DNA from: Candidatus Obscuribacterales bacterium
GTDB lineage: Bacteria; Cyanobacteriota; Vampirovibrionia; Obscuribacterales; Obscuribacteraceae
Assembly: GCA_019752635.1 (NCBI GenBank)
Contig: JAIELX010000008.1
Location: forward strand, 1 to 64,000
Length of the DNA stretch: 64,000 bases
Direction of reading: 5' to 3'
This document shows, one piece after another, positions 8,776-17,933 of this stretch. Made by a program: the position numbers and the translations under genes. The notes under the pieces are model-generated. The model saw only the letters and a list, made by a program, of their open reading frames with translations. It was not told the DNA's origin and searched no databases. Numbering within the stretch: position 1 is the first letter of the stretch; each line of letters starts with the position of its first letter.

Positions 8776-10389
8776 TTATGGATGCCCGTTCGGGACGTTA
8801 TAAACACGTACTTGATTTCGTCCCCCCTGCTTGGCGGAATAAAGTGCCTGATCTGCGCGCTCAAACAACTCGTCAGGGTCACTTGCGTGCAGTGGAAAAT
8901 TAGCAACACCAACGGAAGAAGAAATAAATCCGGGTCCTTCTACTTCTACTTCATTGATTAACTTTCGAATGCGCTCCGCGATCAAGACAGACTCCTCAAG
9001 ATGCGTATTGGGCAGCAGAAGGCAAAATTCTTCCCCCCCGTATCTGGCCGCAAGATCTATCGATCTCGATGAATTCGATAGTACCCCCGCAATAGCCTTT
9101 ATAGCATCATCGCCAACTGCGTGCCCGTAAGTGTCGTTGATCTTTTTAAGATAATCAAGATCGAAAACTACCAACGATAAGGGCTCAGCATAACGCTTGG
9201 CCCGCTCAAACTCTTTGGCAAAAACTTCATTGAAACAACGTCGATTCGAGATGCCCGTTAGTCCGTCGGTAACAGCCTGCATCTTTTTCTCTTCATGCAA
9301 ATCAGCGTTCTCAACTGCAACGGAAAGCTGATCGGCAAGCGCACCAAAGTGGGACAAGTCGTCAATACTCCACGAACGAGAAAGCCCGCATTCATGAAGG
9401 AAGATGCCTCCAATAGTTCGCTCTCGCAGAATTATGGGCACAACAAGCGCCGACTGATACTCAAGACTGCGCAAGAACGCGGGCTCAAAACCAGCGCGCT
9501 CAGCCAGTTGGAGGTCGGAAAGATCGCAAGGTGCGGTCTTGCTCAATAACGCATTCACAAACCGCTGCCCCTCGTCCGTGAGAAACTTATCCCTGACAGG
9601 TTCTACAGAATCATGGTGGTACTCGGAAACGAATAAGCTATCTTCCTCGTTCGCCAGAACGCGCAAAATGATAGCGCGCCCTTGATCAATTTTCCGACCA
9701 AGCCGATCGCAAGCTGTTTGCAACACGGGGTGGATCTCAAGCGAACTGCGAGCGGCAGCGCTTATCTCATACAGCATGCGCTCGTCTTCAATGCGGCGGT
9801 GACGCAAAATATCCTTAAGCTCAAGGTCGCGAATGAGTTTGCGCGTTTGCTCTTCAAGAGTAGAGTTGGTAAGCTCCAGATCGTCGTAACGGCTTCTCAA
9901 GCGTTCATTCTCACGCTTTAACTCCCGAACTTCCCATGCATTAGATAGCGCCAGAAAGAGAGAAAACGGTTCCAGGGCGGCGTGTAGCTCCGCCGGCTCA
10001 TGAGTTCCGATTCCTGCTATCAGGATCACGGCCGTCAATGCGGTCGCATCTTGAACGCGTACGTAGTAAATCGGACCGAGAGCATCGGGATAAGGCACCG
10101 GCGTGACATCAAATGCCGAGACCGCCCCGAAAGGAGGGTCCGAAATATCGAATCTTCGTTCAATTTTTCCGGCGAACACCTCGGTCAGAGCTTCCAGCTC
10201 CGATCCTCGAGGTCCATAGAAGAAGGTGTCACTGAAAACCTCCAAATCCGTGTCCCATATCAGCAAACCTAGTGCCGGCGGACTCCAGAGTGAGTCGCAA
10301 ACCCCATGCACGGCACTGAGCACTTCTTCGAAGTGAAGGGTGCCGAACAATCTCAGTTGGTGGTTTGCAATGTCCATAACGGTTTTCAT
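8776..10389 (-). CDS. GAF-domain diguanylate cyclase
   Basis: A 537-residue signalling enzyme making c-di-GMP from two GTP. Residues 1-155 are an N-terminal sensor region, about 160-195 a coiled coil, about 205-350 a GAF-like domain (VLQTACDRLGRKID ... LVVPIILRERTIGGIFLHE), and about 365-530 the GGDEF domain. The active site is RYGGEEFCLLLP. RSID lies five residues before GGEEF, matching the RxxD inhibitory site, so product inhibition is likely. No transmembrane segment is seen, so the input is probably cytoplasmic. The ribosome-binding site is weak; the Met at residue 5 is an alternative start. Confidence 0.92.
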   Translation of the reverse strand: MKTVMDIANHQLRLFGTLHFEEVLSAVHGVCDSLWSPPALGLLIWDTDLEVFSDTFFYGPRGSELEALTEVFAGKIERRFDISDPPFGAVSAFDVTPVPYPDALGPIYYVRVQDATALTAVILIAGIGTHEPAELHAALEPFSLFLALSNAWEVRELKRENERLRSRYDDLELTNSTLEEQTRKLIRDLELKDILRHRRIEDERMLYEISAAARSSLEIHPVLQTACDRLGRKIDQGRAIILRVLANEEDSLFVSEYHHDSVEPVRDKFLTDEGQRFVNALLSKTAPCDLSDLQLAERAGFEPAFLRSLEYQSALVVPIILRERTIGGIFLHECGLSRSWSIDDLSHFGALADQLSVAVENADLHEEKKMQAVTDGLTGISNRRCFNEVFAKEFERAKRYAEPLSLVVFDLDYLKKINDTYGHAVGDDAIKAIAGVLSNSSRSIDLAARYGGEEFCLLLPNTHLEESVLIAERIRKLINEVEVEGPGFISSSVGVANFPLHASDPDELFERADQALYSAKQGGRNQVRVYNVPNGHP

Positions 10390-10734
10390 ATCATTGCTAT
10401 TCTTCCCGTTCGTGTCAAAGATCTATCTCTTATCAGAACACAGATCGCCCGGGAGAACGGTTTATTCACTCAAGATCTCGAAAGGGAGTCGAGTCAACGC
10501 AACCCGGGCTTTTCCGTCCCGAAAACGAGCCTGCTGCGAATGGCTGGAGAGAATCTCCGGATCCACTAATGGTCTCGGTCTCATTGCCTGCTTGTGAATT
10601 TTCAATCTGTTGCAACTACTGGGCTGCATCGGGCAGCACAGTTACAATGAATCTTTCCCGGGTTGTGCAGCGATGACATCTAGCGATTGCGCTTCAGCCT
10701 TAGCACAACTTCCTTAGTTTCAGGTGGTACGACT
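10390..10734. other. Intergenic region between GGDEF gene and hisS
   Basis: A 345-bp divergent gap. It contains a TTACAAT -10-like element near 10640-10646, preceded by a short CTGC/GCAG hairpin, but no convincing -35 at the right distance. Open frames here (10306-10597) are antisense or unsupported. No riboswitch was recognised. Confidence 0.3.
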
Positions 10735-12027
10735 ATGAGCGAATTGATCAGCGCCCCGCGCGGGGTTTACGACATTCTTCCGGAAGAATCGGAACAATGG
10801 CAATGGCTGGAATCAAAGCTCAAGCATGTGATCCAGCTTGCAACCTACAGAGAGATTCGTGTACCGCTTTTCGAGCACACAGAATTGTTCAAGCGTGGCG
10901 TTGGGGAAACTACGGACATCGTCAACAAGGAAATGTATACATTCCTGGACAAGTCCGACCGCTCGCTGACCCTTCGACCTGAAGGTACCGCAGGCGTAGT
11001 GCGCGCTTATCTTAGCAATAGCATGCACAGACAGACACCACCGGTGAAACTATGGTACTTCGGTCCAATGTTTCGCTATGAGCGCACACAAACAGGCAGG
11101 CAAAGACAGTTTCACCAGATTGGTATCGAAGCACTCGGTAGCGCCGGACCGGCTATTGACGCGGAAGTCATTGTCGTCGCAAACGATTGCTTGCAGGCCT
11201 GTGGAATTACAGAATACAGGCTGGAAGTTAACTCTATCGGCTGCACCGAGTGCCGTCCGCGGTACAAAGAATTGCTCAAGAAGGCGCTGGAAGAGAAGCT
11301 TCCGATGCTATGCAACGACTGCAAAGACCGGTTCAACCGTAATCCGTTGCGCATGCTGGACTGCAAAGTAGAAACTTGCCGCCCTCATTTCGTGAACTTG
11401 CCGTCTACAATTGCCGAGCTTTGCGCACCATGTACCGAGCACTGGCAAGGGCTGCTTGACGGGCTGCAGCGCGCAGGACTCTCACCGATCATCAACGACA
11501 GATTGGTGCGCGGTCTGGATTATTACGGCCGTACAGTTTTTGAATTCATCAGTACGGACAAGCGACTAGGCTCACAGTCCACTATCTGTGCCGGAGGACG
11601 ATACGATTACTTGATCGACACTCTGGGCGGCAGTCCGACGCCTGCAGTAGGCTGGGCCGCCGGACTGGAACGTATCCGTCTTGTTTCATCCGCCCCCTCC
11701 GGAGCCGGACCGAGCGTATTCGTCGTTTCATCAGACGACAAGGCAGCGCTTGTCACGGCCACCAATCTCCGCCGCCAGGGAATCAGCTGCGACATGGACT
11801 TCGCACCAGCCGGCAAACCTCGCAACCTGGGAAAACAGATTGAACGCGCAAACAAAGCCGGAGCTCGTTTTGCCGTAATTCAGGGTGAAGATGAGCTTGC
11901 CAGCAATAGTGTGACCGTGAAGGACATGAAAAGCGGCGAGCAGACCCGTATTCCGGCTGAGGAACTGCTGTCCTGGTTCGACGGTAAAGTTGGTGCGGCG
12001 GTTGCATGTACGGCGGCTCACGATTAG
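10735..12027 (+). CDS. hisS: Histidyl-tRNA synthetase
   Basis: A 430-residue class II aminoacyl-tRNA synthetase charging tRNA-His. It starts with the family's APRGVYDILP. Motif 2 is in FRYERTQTGRQRQFHQIG, the histidine-specific motif is RGLDYYGRTVFEF, and motif 3 is in GWAAGLERIRL. A C-terminal anticodon-binding domain follows (FVVSSDDKAALVTATNLRRQGI). An unusual Cys-rich insertion around residues 165-235 (CTECRP, CNDCKD, CRPHF, CAPC) suggests a bound zinc. The ATG at 10735 has AGGTGG 9 nt upstream; the frame from 10687 lacks one. Confidence 0.96.
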   Translation: MSELISAPRGVYDILPEESEQWQWLESKLKHVIQLATYREIRVPLFEHTELFKRGVGETTDIVNKEMYTFLDKSDRSLTLRPEGTAGVVRAYLSNSMHRQTPPVKLWYFGPMFRYERTQTGRQRQFHQIGIEALGSAGPAIDAEVIVVANDCLQACGITEYRLEVNSIGCTECRPRYKELLKKALEEKLPMLCNDCKDRFNRNPLRMLDCKVETCRPHFVNLPSTIAELCAPCTEHWQGLLDGLQRAGLSPIINDRLVRGLDYYGRTVFEFISTDKRLGSQSTICAGGRYDYLIDTLGGSPTPAVGWAAGLERIRLVSSAPSGAGPSVFVVSSDDKAALVTATNLRRQGISCDMDFAPAGKPRNLGKQIERANKAGARFAVIQGEDELASNSVTVKDMKSGEQTRIPAEELLSWFDGKVGAAVACTAAHD

Positions 12028-12119
12028 AGAGCATTTTATAAACTCGAATCGGCTGCAAAGAACCGATAAAATTGCTAAAGTGAATATCGTCACCACCTCA
12101 ATCAGGTCAGCGAACAACT

Positions 12120-12530
12120 ATGCCGTGGAGATCTCAAGATAGTGCAACGCCGTTGGAGCGTGTGGTGGCCGTGCTGTGCTACTTGACGGCCGGGCTTGCC
12201 GGCATCGTCTATATCATTTTGTCGCGCTCAAGCAGCCAGTCAAACTTCTTCCGGTTTCATTTCCTCCAGTCAATCATCCTTGGCATCCTGTCGATTTTGC
12301 TGACTTGGACCGGTAGCGCCCTGGCAATGATAATCGTGCCGCTGTTCACGATGCTGGATAATGCGCTACCCGGCACTGGTGGTCAGATTGCCAATGGTAT
12401 CGGTTTTGTACTCAGCATAGCTATGAGAGCGTTCTCCTTGTTGCCGGTGTACGGGCTGATTTTTGCCGCCCTGGGCAAGTTTGCGGAAATTCCCTTCATC
12501 TCCAATGTTGTCCGCCAGCAAATGCGTTGA
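12120..12530 (+). CDS. Tic20-like four-helix membrane protein
   Basis: A 136-residue integral membrane protein with about four hydrophobic helices. The opening LERVVAVLCYLTAGLAGIVYI and the FFRFHFLQSI segment match the general pattern of the Tic20/DUF4870 superfamily, which in cyanobacteria and plastids gives Tic20 proteins. Assignment is by eye and tentative. It lies 92 bp after hisS and 65 bp before the ParA gene on the same strand, so a short operon is possible. Confidence 0.65.
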   Translation: MPWRSQDSATPLERVVAVLCYLTAGLAGIVYIILSRSSSQSNFFRFHFLQSIILGILSILLTWTGSALAMIIVPLFTMLDNALPGTGGQIANGIGFVLSIAMRAFSLLPVYGLIFAALGKFAEIPFISNVVRQQMR

Positions 12531-12595
12531 GAATCTGTTGATAAAGCGCCGAAAAGACGTACAATTGGCGCTTGTTAGCTGTAATCGGAGTAGCG

Positions 12596-13453
12596 GTGGC
12601 AAAAGCACGCAAGAATCGAGTCATCTGTGTCGCAAACCAGAAGGGTGGCGTAGCAAAAACCACTACGGCCGCATATTTGGGGGCGGCTTTCGCTCGACTC
12701 AATAAATACGTTTTGATGGTCGATTCCGATCCCCAGAGCAACTTAACCTACAGCATGGAGCTGGACGAAGCGGCACAAGAGAAAGCAATCGAGAACAATC
12801 TGGCAACTATCTATGAATCCGGGCAAGATGCCGATTCATGCACACTGCGCGTGCGCGACAATCTGAGCCTGATTCCGGCATCGGCCGATCTCGTAATGAC
12901 AGAGCTCACACTCGACAGTAGCCCCAACGCCATTTCGTCTGAGCCTGAGCGGATATTGCGCAATTCACTGGCACCGTTGCGCAGCAGATACGACTACACA
13001 ATCATCGACTGCCCGCCCAGCCAGGGAATGCTTACTCTGAACGCTCTGGTGGCGGCGGACTTTCTGATCATCCCATCGCTGGCCTCGGTAATTAGCCTAA
13101 CCGGACTTGAGCGAATGATTGAGCAGCTGCACGAAATTGTGCATGGTGACATGGCACTAAACGCTGATTTGAAGCTTCTCGGCGTTTTACTGACGCGTTT
13201 TCGACGTGACCGAAACGCAGAGCTTGAGATTGAAGCAAAGCTGAGGTCGGCGCCGGAAGAGTTCTTCGTGTTCAAGACTGTCATTCCCGATCGCAGCCAA
13301 TTCGGACTTTTGGGCGAGCTGAAAGCTCAAACAGGACGGCACCTGACAGAACTCTCGATGGTCAGCTATTCGCTGCTGCCGTACCTGACACTGGCGATGG
13401 AAATCGAAAAGATACTCACACCGACGAAGTTTCCCGCCGCAAATAAACAGTAG
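12596..13453 (+). CDS. ParA/Soj-type partition ATPase without adjacent parB
   Basis: A 285-residue P-loop ATPase. NQKGGVAKTTT is the deviant Walker A, DSDPQSN the A' motif, and YTIIDCPPSQG the Walker B, all as in ParA/Soj. Such ATPases position DNA or protein cargo using the nucleoid as a matrix. No ParB or parS site is seen within the window, so this may be an orphan ParA with another cargo. The GTG at 12596 has GGAG 6 nt upstream; the TTG at 12572 would add eight residues with no ribosome-binding site. Confidence 0.9.
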   Translation: MAKARKNRVICVANQKGGVAKTTTAAYLGAAFARLNKYVLMVDSDPQSNLTYSMELDEAAQEKAIENNLATIYESGQDADSCTLRVRDNLSLIPASADLVMTELTLDSSPNAISSEPERILRNSLAPLRSRYDYTIIDCPPSQGMLTLNALVAADFLIIPSLASVISLTGLERMIEQLHEIVHGDMALNADLKLLGVLLTRFRRDRNAELEIEAKLRSAPEEFFVFKTVIPDRSQFGLLGELKAQTGRHLTELSMVSYSLLPYLTLAMEIEKILTPTKFPAANKQ

Positions 13454-13543
13454 GCTGTAAACTAAAATTCAACGCTGCATTCCACGCCATAGCTGGAACG
13501 AGCCACGCAGTCCGTACGTCGTAGAACACTCGGACCGTTTTCA

Positions 13544-13692
13544 TTGTACGGTATTCGCACGACGGCCTTATAATCGGAACTATTGGAACTATGAGAAACC
13601 CGATGCGATCGAAGCGAAAGCCGGACGCTAGGGAAGCCGCACCCGAGCTACAGCTCCGAGCCTGAAGGCGCCAACCAGGTTGGCGCTTTTTT
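13544..13692 (+). ncRNA. Candidate small RNA or leader ending in a terminator
   Basis: A perfect TATAAT (13569-13574) with a TTGTAC 19 bp upstream (13544-13549) predicts a start near 13581. The transcript would be about 110 nt and has no reading frame of note. It contains GAGC-TACA-GCTC, a compact hairpin near 13646-13657, and ends in a strong intrinsic terminator. It could be an independent sRNA or an attenuated leader of the DUF151 unit downstream. It matches no riboswitch class that I can recognise. Confidence 0.4.
13668..13692 (+). terminator. Strong rho-independent terminator
   Basis: A perfect 8-bp stem (GCGCCAAC/GTTGGCGC) with a 3-nt loop, followed by six T. It ends the candidate RNA and would also stop read-through from the ParA gene. 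Confidence 0.85.
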
Positions 13693-13753
13693 CGGTCCCT
13701 ACCGATACCATATTTAGTGGCAATTCCGCGCGCAGATTGCGCTCGGAGAGCAA

Positions 13754-13894
13754 ATGAATAGCAGATCCGCTAATAGTTCGTCAACTGCCCGTTCCGAACA
13801 GTACGTCAATAATCACACCAGCAAGGACTCAATCGAAACCGTTATGGCAAGCCACTTTCAGCACGGTCCAGCTAGCGACAGGGGAACATCTTAG
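13754..13894 (+). CDS. Possible small ORF before the DUF151 gene
   Basis: A 46-codon frame from an ATG with GGAGAG 3 nt upstream to TAG. The product is hydrophilic, rich in Ser, Asn and His, with no recognised motif. It ends 16 bp before the DUF151 start, so it might be a leader peptide or simply chance. Too short to judge by composition. Confidence 0.25.
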   Translation: MNSRSANSSSTARSEQYVNNHTSKDSIETVMASHFQHGPASDRGTS

Positions 13895-13910
13895 TCGGGA
13901 AGCCTGTCCC

Positions 13911-14483
13911 ATGAATCAGACCGTTTCCGCTCGGTCTTCCCAGCCAGCAGCTTCAGCTGCTAAGACAATGATAGAAATGTTTGTAGTTAATGTTGGTCTT
14001 GATGCCTACACCGGCACGCCCATTCTACTGCTGACAGATGCCGAGAAACGGAGACTGTTGCCCATATGGATCGGTATTCACGAAGCCGGCGCTATTCAAC
14101 GAGCGCAGTACGGCATAAAATCGCCGCGCCCCATGACACACGACCTCTTACTTGACGTCATTCTTGAGACAGGAAACACTATCGACCATGTCGAGATAAC
14201 CGGTCTGGACGATGGACGCTATTTGGCATCGATGGTGCTCTCTCATTCAGGAGAGAATCCCATTTCGGTTGTTTTGGATGCCAGGCCCTCCGACGCAGTC
14301 GCAGTAGCATTGCTGGCCAACGCGCCGATTCTTGTCTCATTGCCAGTGGTAGCCGAAGCAACCGTTCCCGCCGAGCCGGAACGGGAGCAATCGGAAGCCG
14401 AAGAGTTCAAACAGTTTGTATCCGGCTTGAATGCCTCGGATTTCAAACTGCAGGGTAAAAAGGAATTCGGACCGAGCGAATAA
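13911..14483 (+). CDS. DUF151 bifunctional nuclease family protein
   Basis: A 190-residue protein. The core (about 20-145) carries the DUF151 signature: MFVVNVGLDAYTGTPILLLTD, LPIWIGIHEA, RPMTHDLLLDVI and DARPSDAVAVALL. Family members in plants and bacteria have been described as nucleases acting on RNA and DNA. A Glu-rich C-terminal tail follows. The start is ambiguous: the Met at residue 21 also fits the family, since the first 20 residues are a Ser/Ala-rich extension. A terminator follows at 14507. Confidence 0.88.
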   Translation: MNQTVSARSSQPAASAAKTMIEMFVVNVGLDAYTGTPILLLTDAEKRRLLPIWIGIHEAGAIQRAQYGIKSPRPMTHDLLLDVILETGNTIDHVEITGLDDGRYLASMVLSHSGENPISVVLDARPSDAVAVALLANAPILVSLPVVAEATVPAEPEREQSEAEEFKQFVSGLNASDFKLQGKKEFGPSE

Positions 14484-14506
14484 AAATTGAATACTTGGCG
14501 AAAGAG

Positions 14507-14541
14507 GCGAGCTACCTTCGGGCTGCTCGCTTCCGCCTTTT
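14507..14541 (+). terminator. Rho-independent terminator after the DUF151 gene
   Basis: The stem GCGAGC/GCTCGC with a 12-nt loop is extended by partial pairing and ends near CCTTTT. It begins 23 bp after the stop codon. Confidence 0.6.
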
Positions 14542-14646
14542 GATGTCTCCGGAAAAAAAATTGGTCACATCACATTGCAATCAAAAGCGAAACAAGATTG
14601 AACGGGTAGATTCCTAAAGAAAGGACCTTCAAAGACGCGATTGCTT

Positions 14647-16368
14647 ATGCAGAAAAAGTCCGACATCTTAAACCGCGCAATTGCCGCAAGCCTGATGCTT
14701 GTGCTGCTCATTGCCGTTGGAGCGGTTCAAGCCGAATCGTTTTTGCAATGCCTGGACCGAGCAGACAAACTCAAGAGTCAGGGCGATGATGACGGGGCCA
14801 TAGCAGCCTATCTGGTAGCGAAGGGAATGGCGGGACAACCCGTAAACGATGCAAGAATAGGCTTGGCTCGCCTCTATCAAAAACTCGCCCGTTTCAGTGA
14901 GGCAGAAGCAGAGTACACAAGTATGATTTCCCATTCGGGAAGCCTGGACCTGAAGATTGAGCTTGCGGCAATGTACGTGGACGAAGCAAAATTCAAGGAA
15001 GCGGCCAACATCTATCAAGAACTATCCTCGAAGGCGCCCGAAAACGCTCGGTGGCTCTTAGCATTGGGTGTCTGCTACGAAGGTACCGAAGACTTTGACA
15101 CGGCCCGAGACTATTATCAGCGCGTCGTGGAACTGGAATCCGCGACAAGCCTGGGCAAAGCGGCAGCGGGGCGGCTTCAGATACTCAAAAAAACAAGCGA
15201 TTCGCAGCAAAAGCAACAAGCATTTCCAATCTGTCCCGAATTTGGTCCTGTTGGGCTTGGCTGGTGGAATTTGAAGAAGATGCCGATTCATGTCTACATC
15301 GATCAGGGGCGCAGCACCAACTATCGTCCATCGATGCGCCATCGCGTTTTGCAAGCGCTCCAGGCGTGGCAACACGGCTCCGGTGGTGCGATCTCATTCG
15401 TAATCGATCCGGAGGATCCGGCAAAAGAACAAGCTTTTAACGACGCAGTGAGCAAGGAAAAAGGGTCAATCGTAGAAATGGTCGCTTCGGGGGAGGAGCT
15501 GCCGGAAGATCCGATCAAAACCGGGATTCACATTCATTTCACCGATTCTTTAGAAGGCGCACTGGGTCTGTCATGGACCAACGTGTTCACCGAGCATTTC
15601 TCCGAGAAAGCTGAACGTTCGCATGAAATCACCCGCGGTCACTTTTGGTTGCACACCAACTGCACGGGCACCGGCAAACCGTTACCGGAGCAAGAAACAG
15701 CCACAAACGCAGCAGTGTTTGAATCTCAAGATCGCCTGTTTGCCGACGTTGCTATTCACGAACTCGGGCATTGCCTCGGACTAACGCACTCGGCCAATCA
15801 AAGCGACATTATGTGCTCCGGCGGATACATGCTGAGCCATAACAACGCTAGTACCAGAAACCTATCCTCCGGGGACCTGGCGTCATTGCGCCAACACTAC
15901 GATAACTTCGAAGGCACGGGCATGCCGACCAAAGTGACACGAGTAGGAAAGGACGGCACAATAACGATTTATCGCGACAGCGCAAGAAAACCTTCGGCAC
16001 GAGTGGAGAATATTTCGCCAATAAAGCTGGCAACCACCGGCGCAAAAGGTGGAACAGCAACCGGCGTCGCGCCGATGCCTCCCACCAACAGCAGCGGCGG
16101 TGCCGTAACGGCCAACAACGGAAAGTTCAGTGACATACTCTTCGACATGCAGTCACGGAGCTATCAGGCTGGCTTGCAGAAACTCACTGCCCTCCTGGCT
16201 AAAGAGCCTAACAATGCTATGGCACTTTACCTGCGCGCAGTCAGCGAAGTAATGCTGCACAAGTACGAAGAGGCAACGAACGACTACAAAGCGGTCATTA
16301 AGTTAACCCCGGGCTCGGAACTAGCAACCCGAGCCAGCGATGGCTTGAAGAAACTCATCAAACACTAA
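14647..16368 (+). CDS. Secreted TPR-metzincin (matrixin-like) protease
   Basis: A 573-residue protein. A signal peptide (about 1-29, ending GAVQA) precedes TPR repeats (about 35-175), a metzincin domain (about 200-425) and further TPRs (about 495-570). The zinc site HELGHCLGLTHS, near residue 372, matches HExxHxxGxxH, with a Met-turn candidate in SDIMCSGGYM just after. Such enzymes cut extracellular proteins. A second TPR-metzincin lies at 58573-60030. ATG 14647 was preferred over TTG 14641; neither has an ideal ribosome-binding site. It converges on the GDPD gene with a 4-bp gap. Confidence 0.88.
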   Translation: MQKKSDILNRAIAASLMLVLLIAVGAVQAESFLQCLDRADKLKSQGDDDGAIAAYLVAKGMAGQPVNDARIGLARLYQKLARFSEAEAEYTSMISHSGSLDLKIELAAMYVDEAKFKEAANIYQELSSKAPENARWLLALGVCYEGTEDFDTARDYYQRVVELESATSLGKAAAGRLQILKKTSDSQQKQQAFPICPEFGPVGLGWWNLKKMPIHVYIDQGRSTNYRPSMRHRVLQALQAWQHGSGGAISFVIDPEDPAKEQAFNDAVSKEKGSIVEMVASGEELPEDPIKTGIHIHFTDSLEGALGLSWTNVFTEHFSEKAERSHEITRGHFWLHTNCTGTGKPLPEQETATNAAVFESQDRLFADVAIHELGHCLGLTHSANQSDIMCSGGYMLSHNNASTRNLSSGDLASLRQHYDNFEGTGMPTKVTRVGKDGTITIYRDSARKPSARVENISPIKLATTGAKGGTATGVAPMPPTNSSGGAVTANNGKFSDILFDMQSRSYQAGLQKLTALLAKEPNNAMALYLRAVSEVMLHKYEEATNDYKAVIKLTPGSELATRASDGLKKLIKH

Positions 16369-16372
16369 TCAA

Positions 16373-17125
16373 TCAGCATCGTGATGATTCTGCAGTAGCG
16401 ACTCCAGCTAACCAGACCTTCAATCCGTCGGGATCATTGGTAATAATGGCGTCGACACCAAATCGCAGCGCCTCGGCCCATTCTCGCGGATGGTCCAACG
16501 TCCACACCATCACGGTCAGTCCTGCGTTCTGTGCTTCAGCAACAGCTTCCGGCAGTAAACAATCAAATGCATTTATGTAGTGCGTCGCAGCGAATCGCGC
16601 TGCGTACTCCCCGGGCTCAACAAGCATTGCCGCTTGCAGAATGCCTATACGAAGTTCTTTATCGAGCGCGCGAAGCCGTCGCAAGAAATGATGATCAAAC
16701 GAACTTACCAGTACATTTTTCTTGTGCGAATACTCAGCAAGAATTTCCAGCAAGTCATCCTCGATTCCAGGATACCCGACCGGCGTATTTTTCACTTCAA
16801 TATTGATGAGCATCCTCTCGTCAAAAAGCGCCAAAACATCCTTGAGCAGCGGCACGCGTTCGGTTGCAAATTCCGGAGAAAACCACTTGCCCGCGCTCAA
16901 ACGAGCGATCTCGGAATAACTAGATTCTTTGACTAGCCCGACACCATTAGTGGTGCGCTGCAAATCATCATCGTGAATGACGACAAGCTCGCCGGTTGCA
17001 CACCGATGCACGTCAAATTCGACGCCATCAGCGCCAATCTCGACACTACGCTTGAAACCCGCAAGCGTGTTTTCAGGCGTGCGCTCAGCTCCACCTCTGT
17101 GCGCAATTACTTTCGGTATTTTCAT
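16373..17125 (-). CDS. Glycerophosphodiester phosphodiesterase
   Basis: A 250-residue TIM-barrel enzyme that splits glycerophosphodiesters into glycerol-3-phosphate and an alcohol, recycling phospholipid head groups. The hallmarks are IAHRGGAERTPENT at the start, GVEFDVHRC (metal-binding Glu/Asp), VVIHDDDLQRTT (second catalytic His), NIEVKN, and a C-terminal VWTLDHP...GVDAIITNDPD. ATG 17125 with AAGGA upstream fits the family start; the frame to 17200 is not needed. No signal peptide, so it is a cytoplasmic UgpQ-type enzyme. Confidence 0.93.
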   Translation of the reverse strand: MKIPKVIAHRGGAERTPENTLAGFKRSVEIGADGVEFDVHRCATGELVVIHDDDLQRTTNGVGLVKESSYSEIARLSAGKWFSPEFATERVPLLKDVLALFDERMLINIEVKNTPVGYPGIEDDLLEILAEYSHKKNVLVSSFDHHFLRRLRALDKELRIGILQAAMLVEPGEYAARFAATHYINAFDCLLPEAVAEAQNAGLTVMVWTLDHPREWAEALRFGVDAIITNDPDGLKVWLAGVATAESSRC

Positions 17126-17160
17126 GAGTGCATCATCCTTCCTAACGAGGGCTAATCTAA

Positions 17161-17197
17161 CAAAAAGCGCCGAGCAATAAAAAACTCGACGCCTTTT
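17161..17197 (-). terminator. Rho-independent terminator after the RRM gene
   Basis: On the minus strand, GCGTCGAG pairs with CTCGGCGC (one mismatch) across a 10-nt loop, with A-rich sequence before and TTTTTG after. It sits 20 bp beyond the RRM stop codon and separates that gene from the GDPD gene. Confidence 0.7.
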
Positions 17198-17216
17198 CAA
17201 TTCATTTCAGCGCTAA

Positions 17217-17486
17217 TTAATAGCGGTTCGAACCGCGCGGTTTCGGCTGGGAAATGCTGACGGAAAGCGGACGGCCCTGAAGCATGTGTCCGTTGAATTC
17301 TTTGATGGCAGCTTCCGCTTCGGACTGCGTGGACATTTCCACGAAACCAAAGCCACGTTGTTTTCCTGTGTCACGGTCCATTGCGATGTGAGTAGACACC
17401 ACCGAACCGGTTTGCGCAAACAATTGGCCAAGCTCTTCTTCGGAAACCCTGTACGCCAGGTTGCCCACAAATAATTTGTTAGTCAT
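17217..17486 (-). CDS. Single-RRM RNA-binding protein (cyanobacterial Rbp type)
   Basis: An 89-residue protein made of one RNA recognition motif. RNP2 is KLFVGNLAY at residues 4-12 and RNP1 is RGFGFVEM at about 44-51, with the aromatic residues that stack on RNA. A short basic tail (PKPRGSNRY) follows. Such proteins are common in cyanobacteria, where several are cold-induced RNA chaperones; whether this one is cold-regulated is not shown. The long gene-free stretch upstream could hold a regulatory leader. Confidence 0.93.
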   Translation of the reverse strand: MTNKLFVGNLAYRVSEEELGQLFAQTGSVVSTHIAMDRDTGKQRGFGFVEMSTQSEAEAAIKEFNGHMLQGRPLSVSISQPKPRGSNRY

Positions 17487-17933
17487 GAAATTCTCTCTCT
17501 TAGACTGGCGAAGGAAATCACGGTTAGATATCGCCAGAAGCCCGACTTCCCATCAGGCCTGTAGTCAATTATGACATTCTTGATATTCGAGAACAAGACT
17601 TAACATATTTGTTTCATGATTGAGCATCCGTTGCAAGCAGTCAGTAACAGGAGAATGCAGCAACTGTTCAATCACTTGCTGCACTTAGCAAGTTTGCATT
17701 GCAGGCTGTAGCACCAATTGAGAAATGCCCGCAAGTCTAGCTGCACGATAAGATCGCACCGCCACCAGCGAAGTCACTTCGCCATGCAGCGGTTTCTCAA
17801 ACCATGCCCGAAGGGCGCGTAATTTTTCATGAGATAATAGGACTATAATATATTCACTATTTGAGAATCGTCCCTCTCGGAAATTCTTCGACGTGCTGTC
17901 CAGTGGCACATTTACAATGTCTTTGAGGTGCTT
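17487..17933. other. Divergent intergenic region upstream of the RRM gene
   Basis: A 447-bp gap between the RRM gene (minus) and the gene at 17934 (plus). A TATAAT at 17844-17849 is a good -10 for the plus-strand gene, with only a T-rich, poor -35 upstream. A minus-strand frame at 17685-17909 has no ribosome-binding site and no recognisable features. The rest could be a long leader for the RRM gene. Confidence 0.35.

Noticed and set aside
13590..13660. Possible c-di-GMP-I (GEMM) riboswitch before the DUF151 gene
   Set aside because: A GAAA-containing loop and GGACGC occur, but the conserved GCAAA core and tetraloop receptor are missing.
17685..17909. 74-codon minus-strand frame upstream of the RRM gene
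   Set aside because: No ribosome-binding site, no features; more likely part of an intergenic or leader region.
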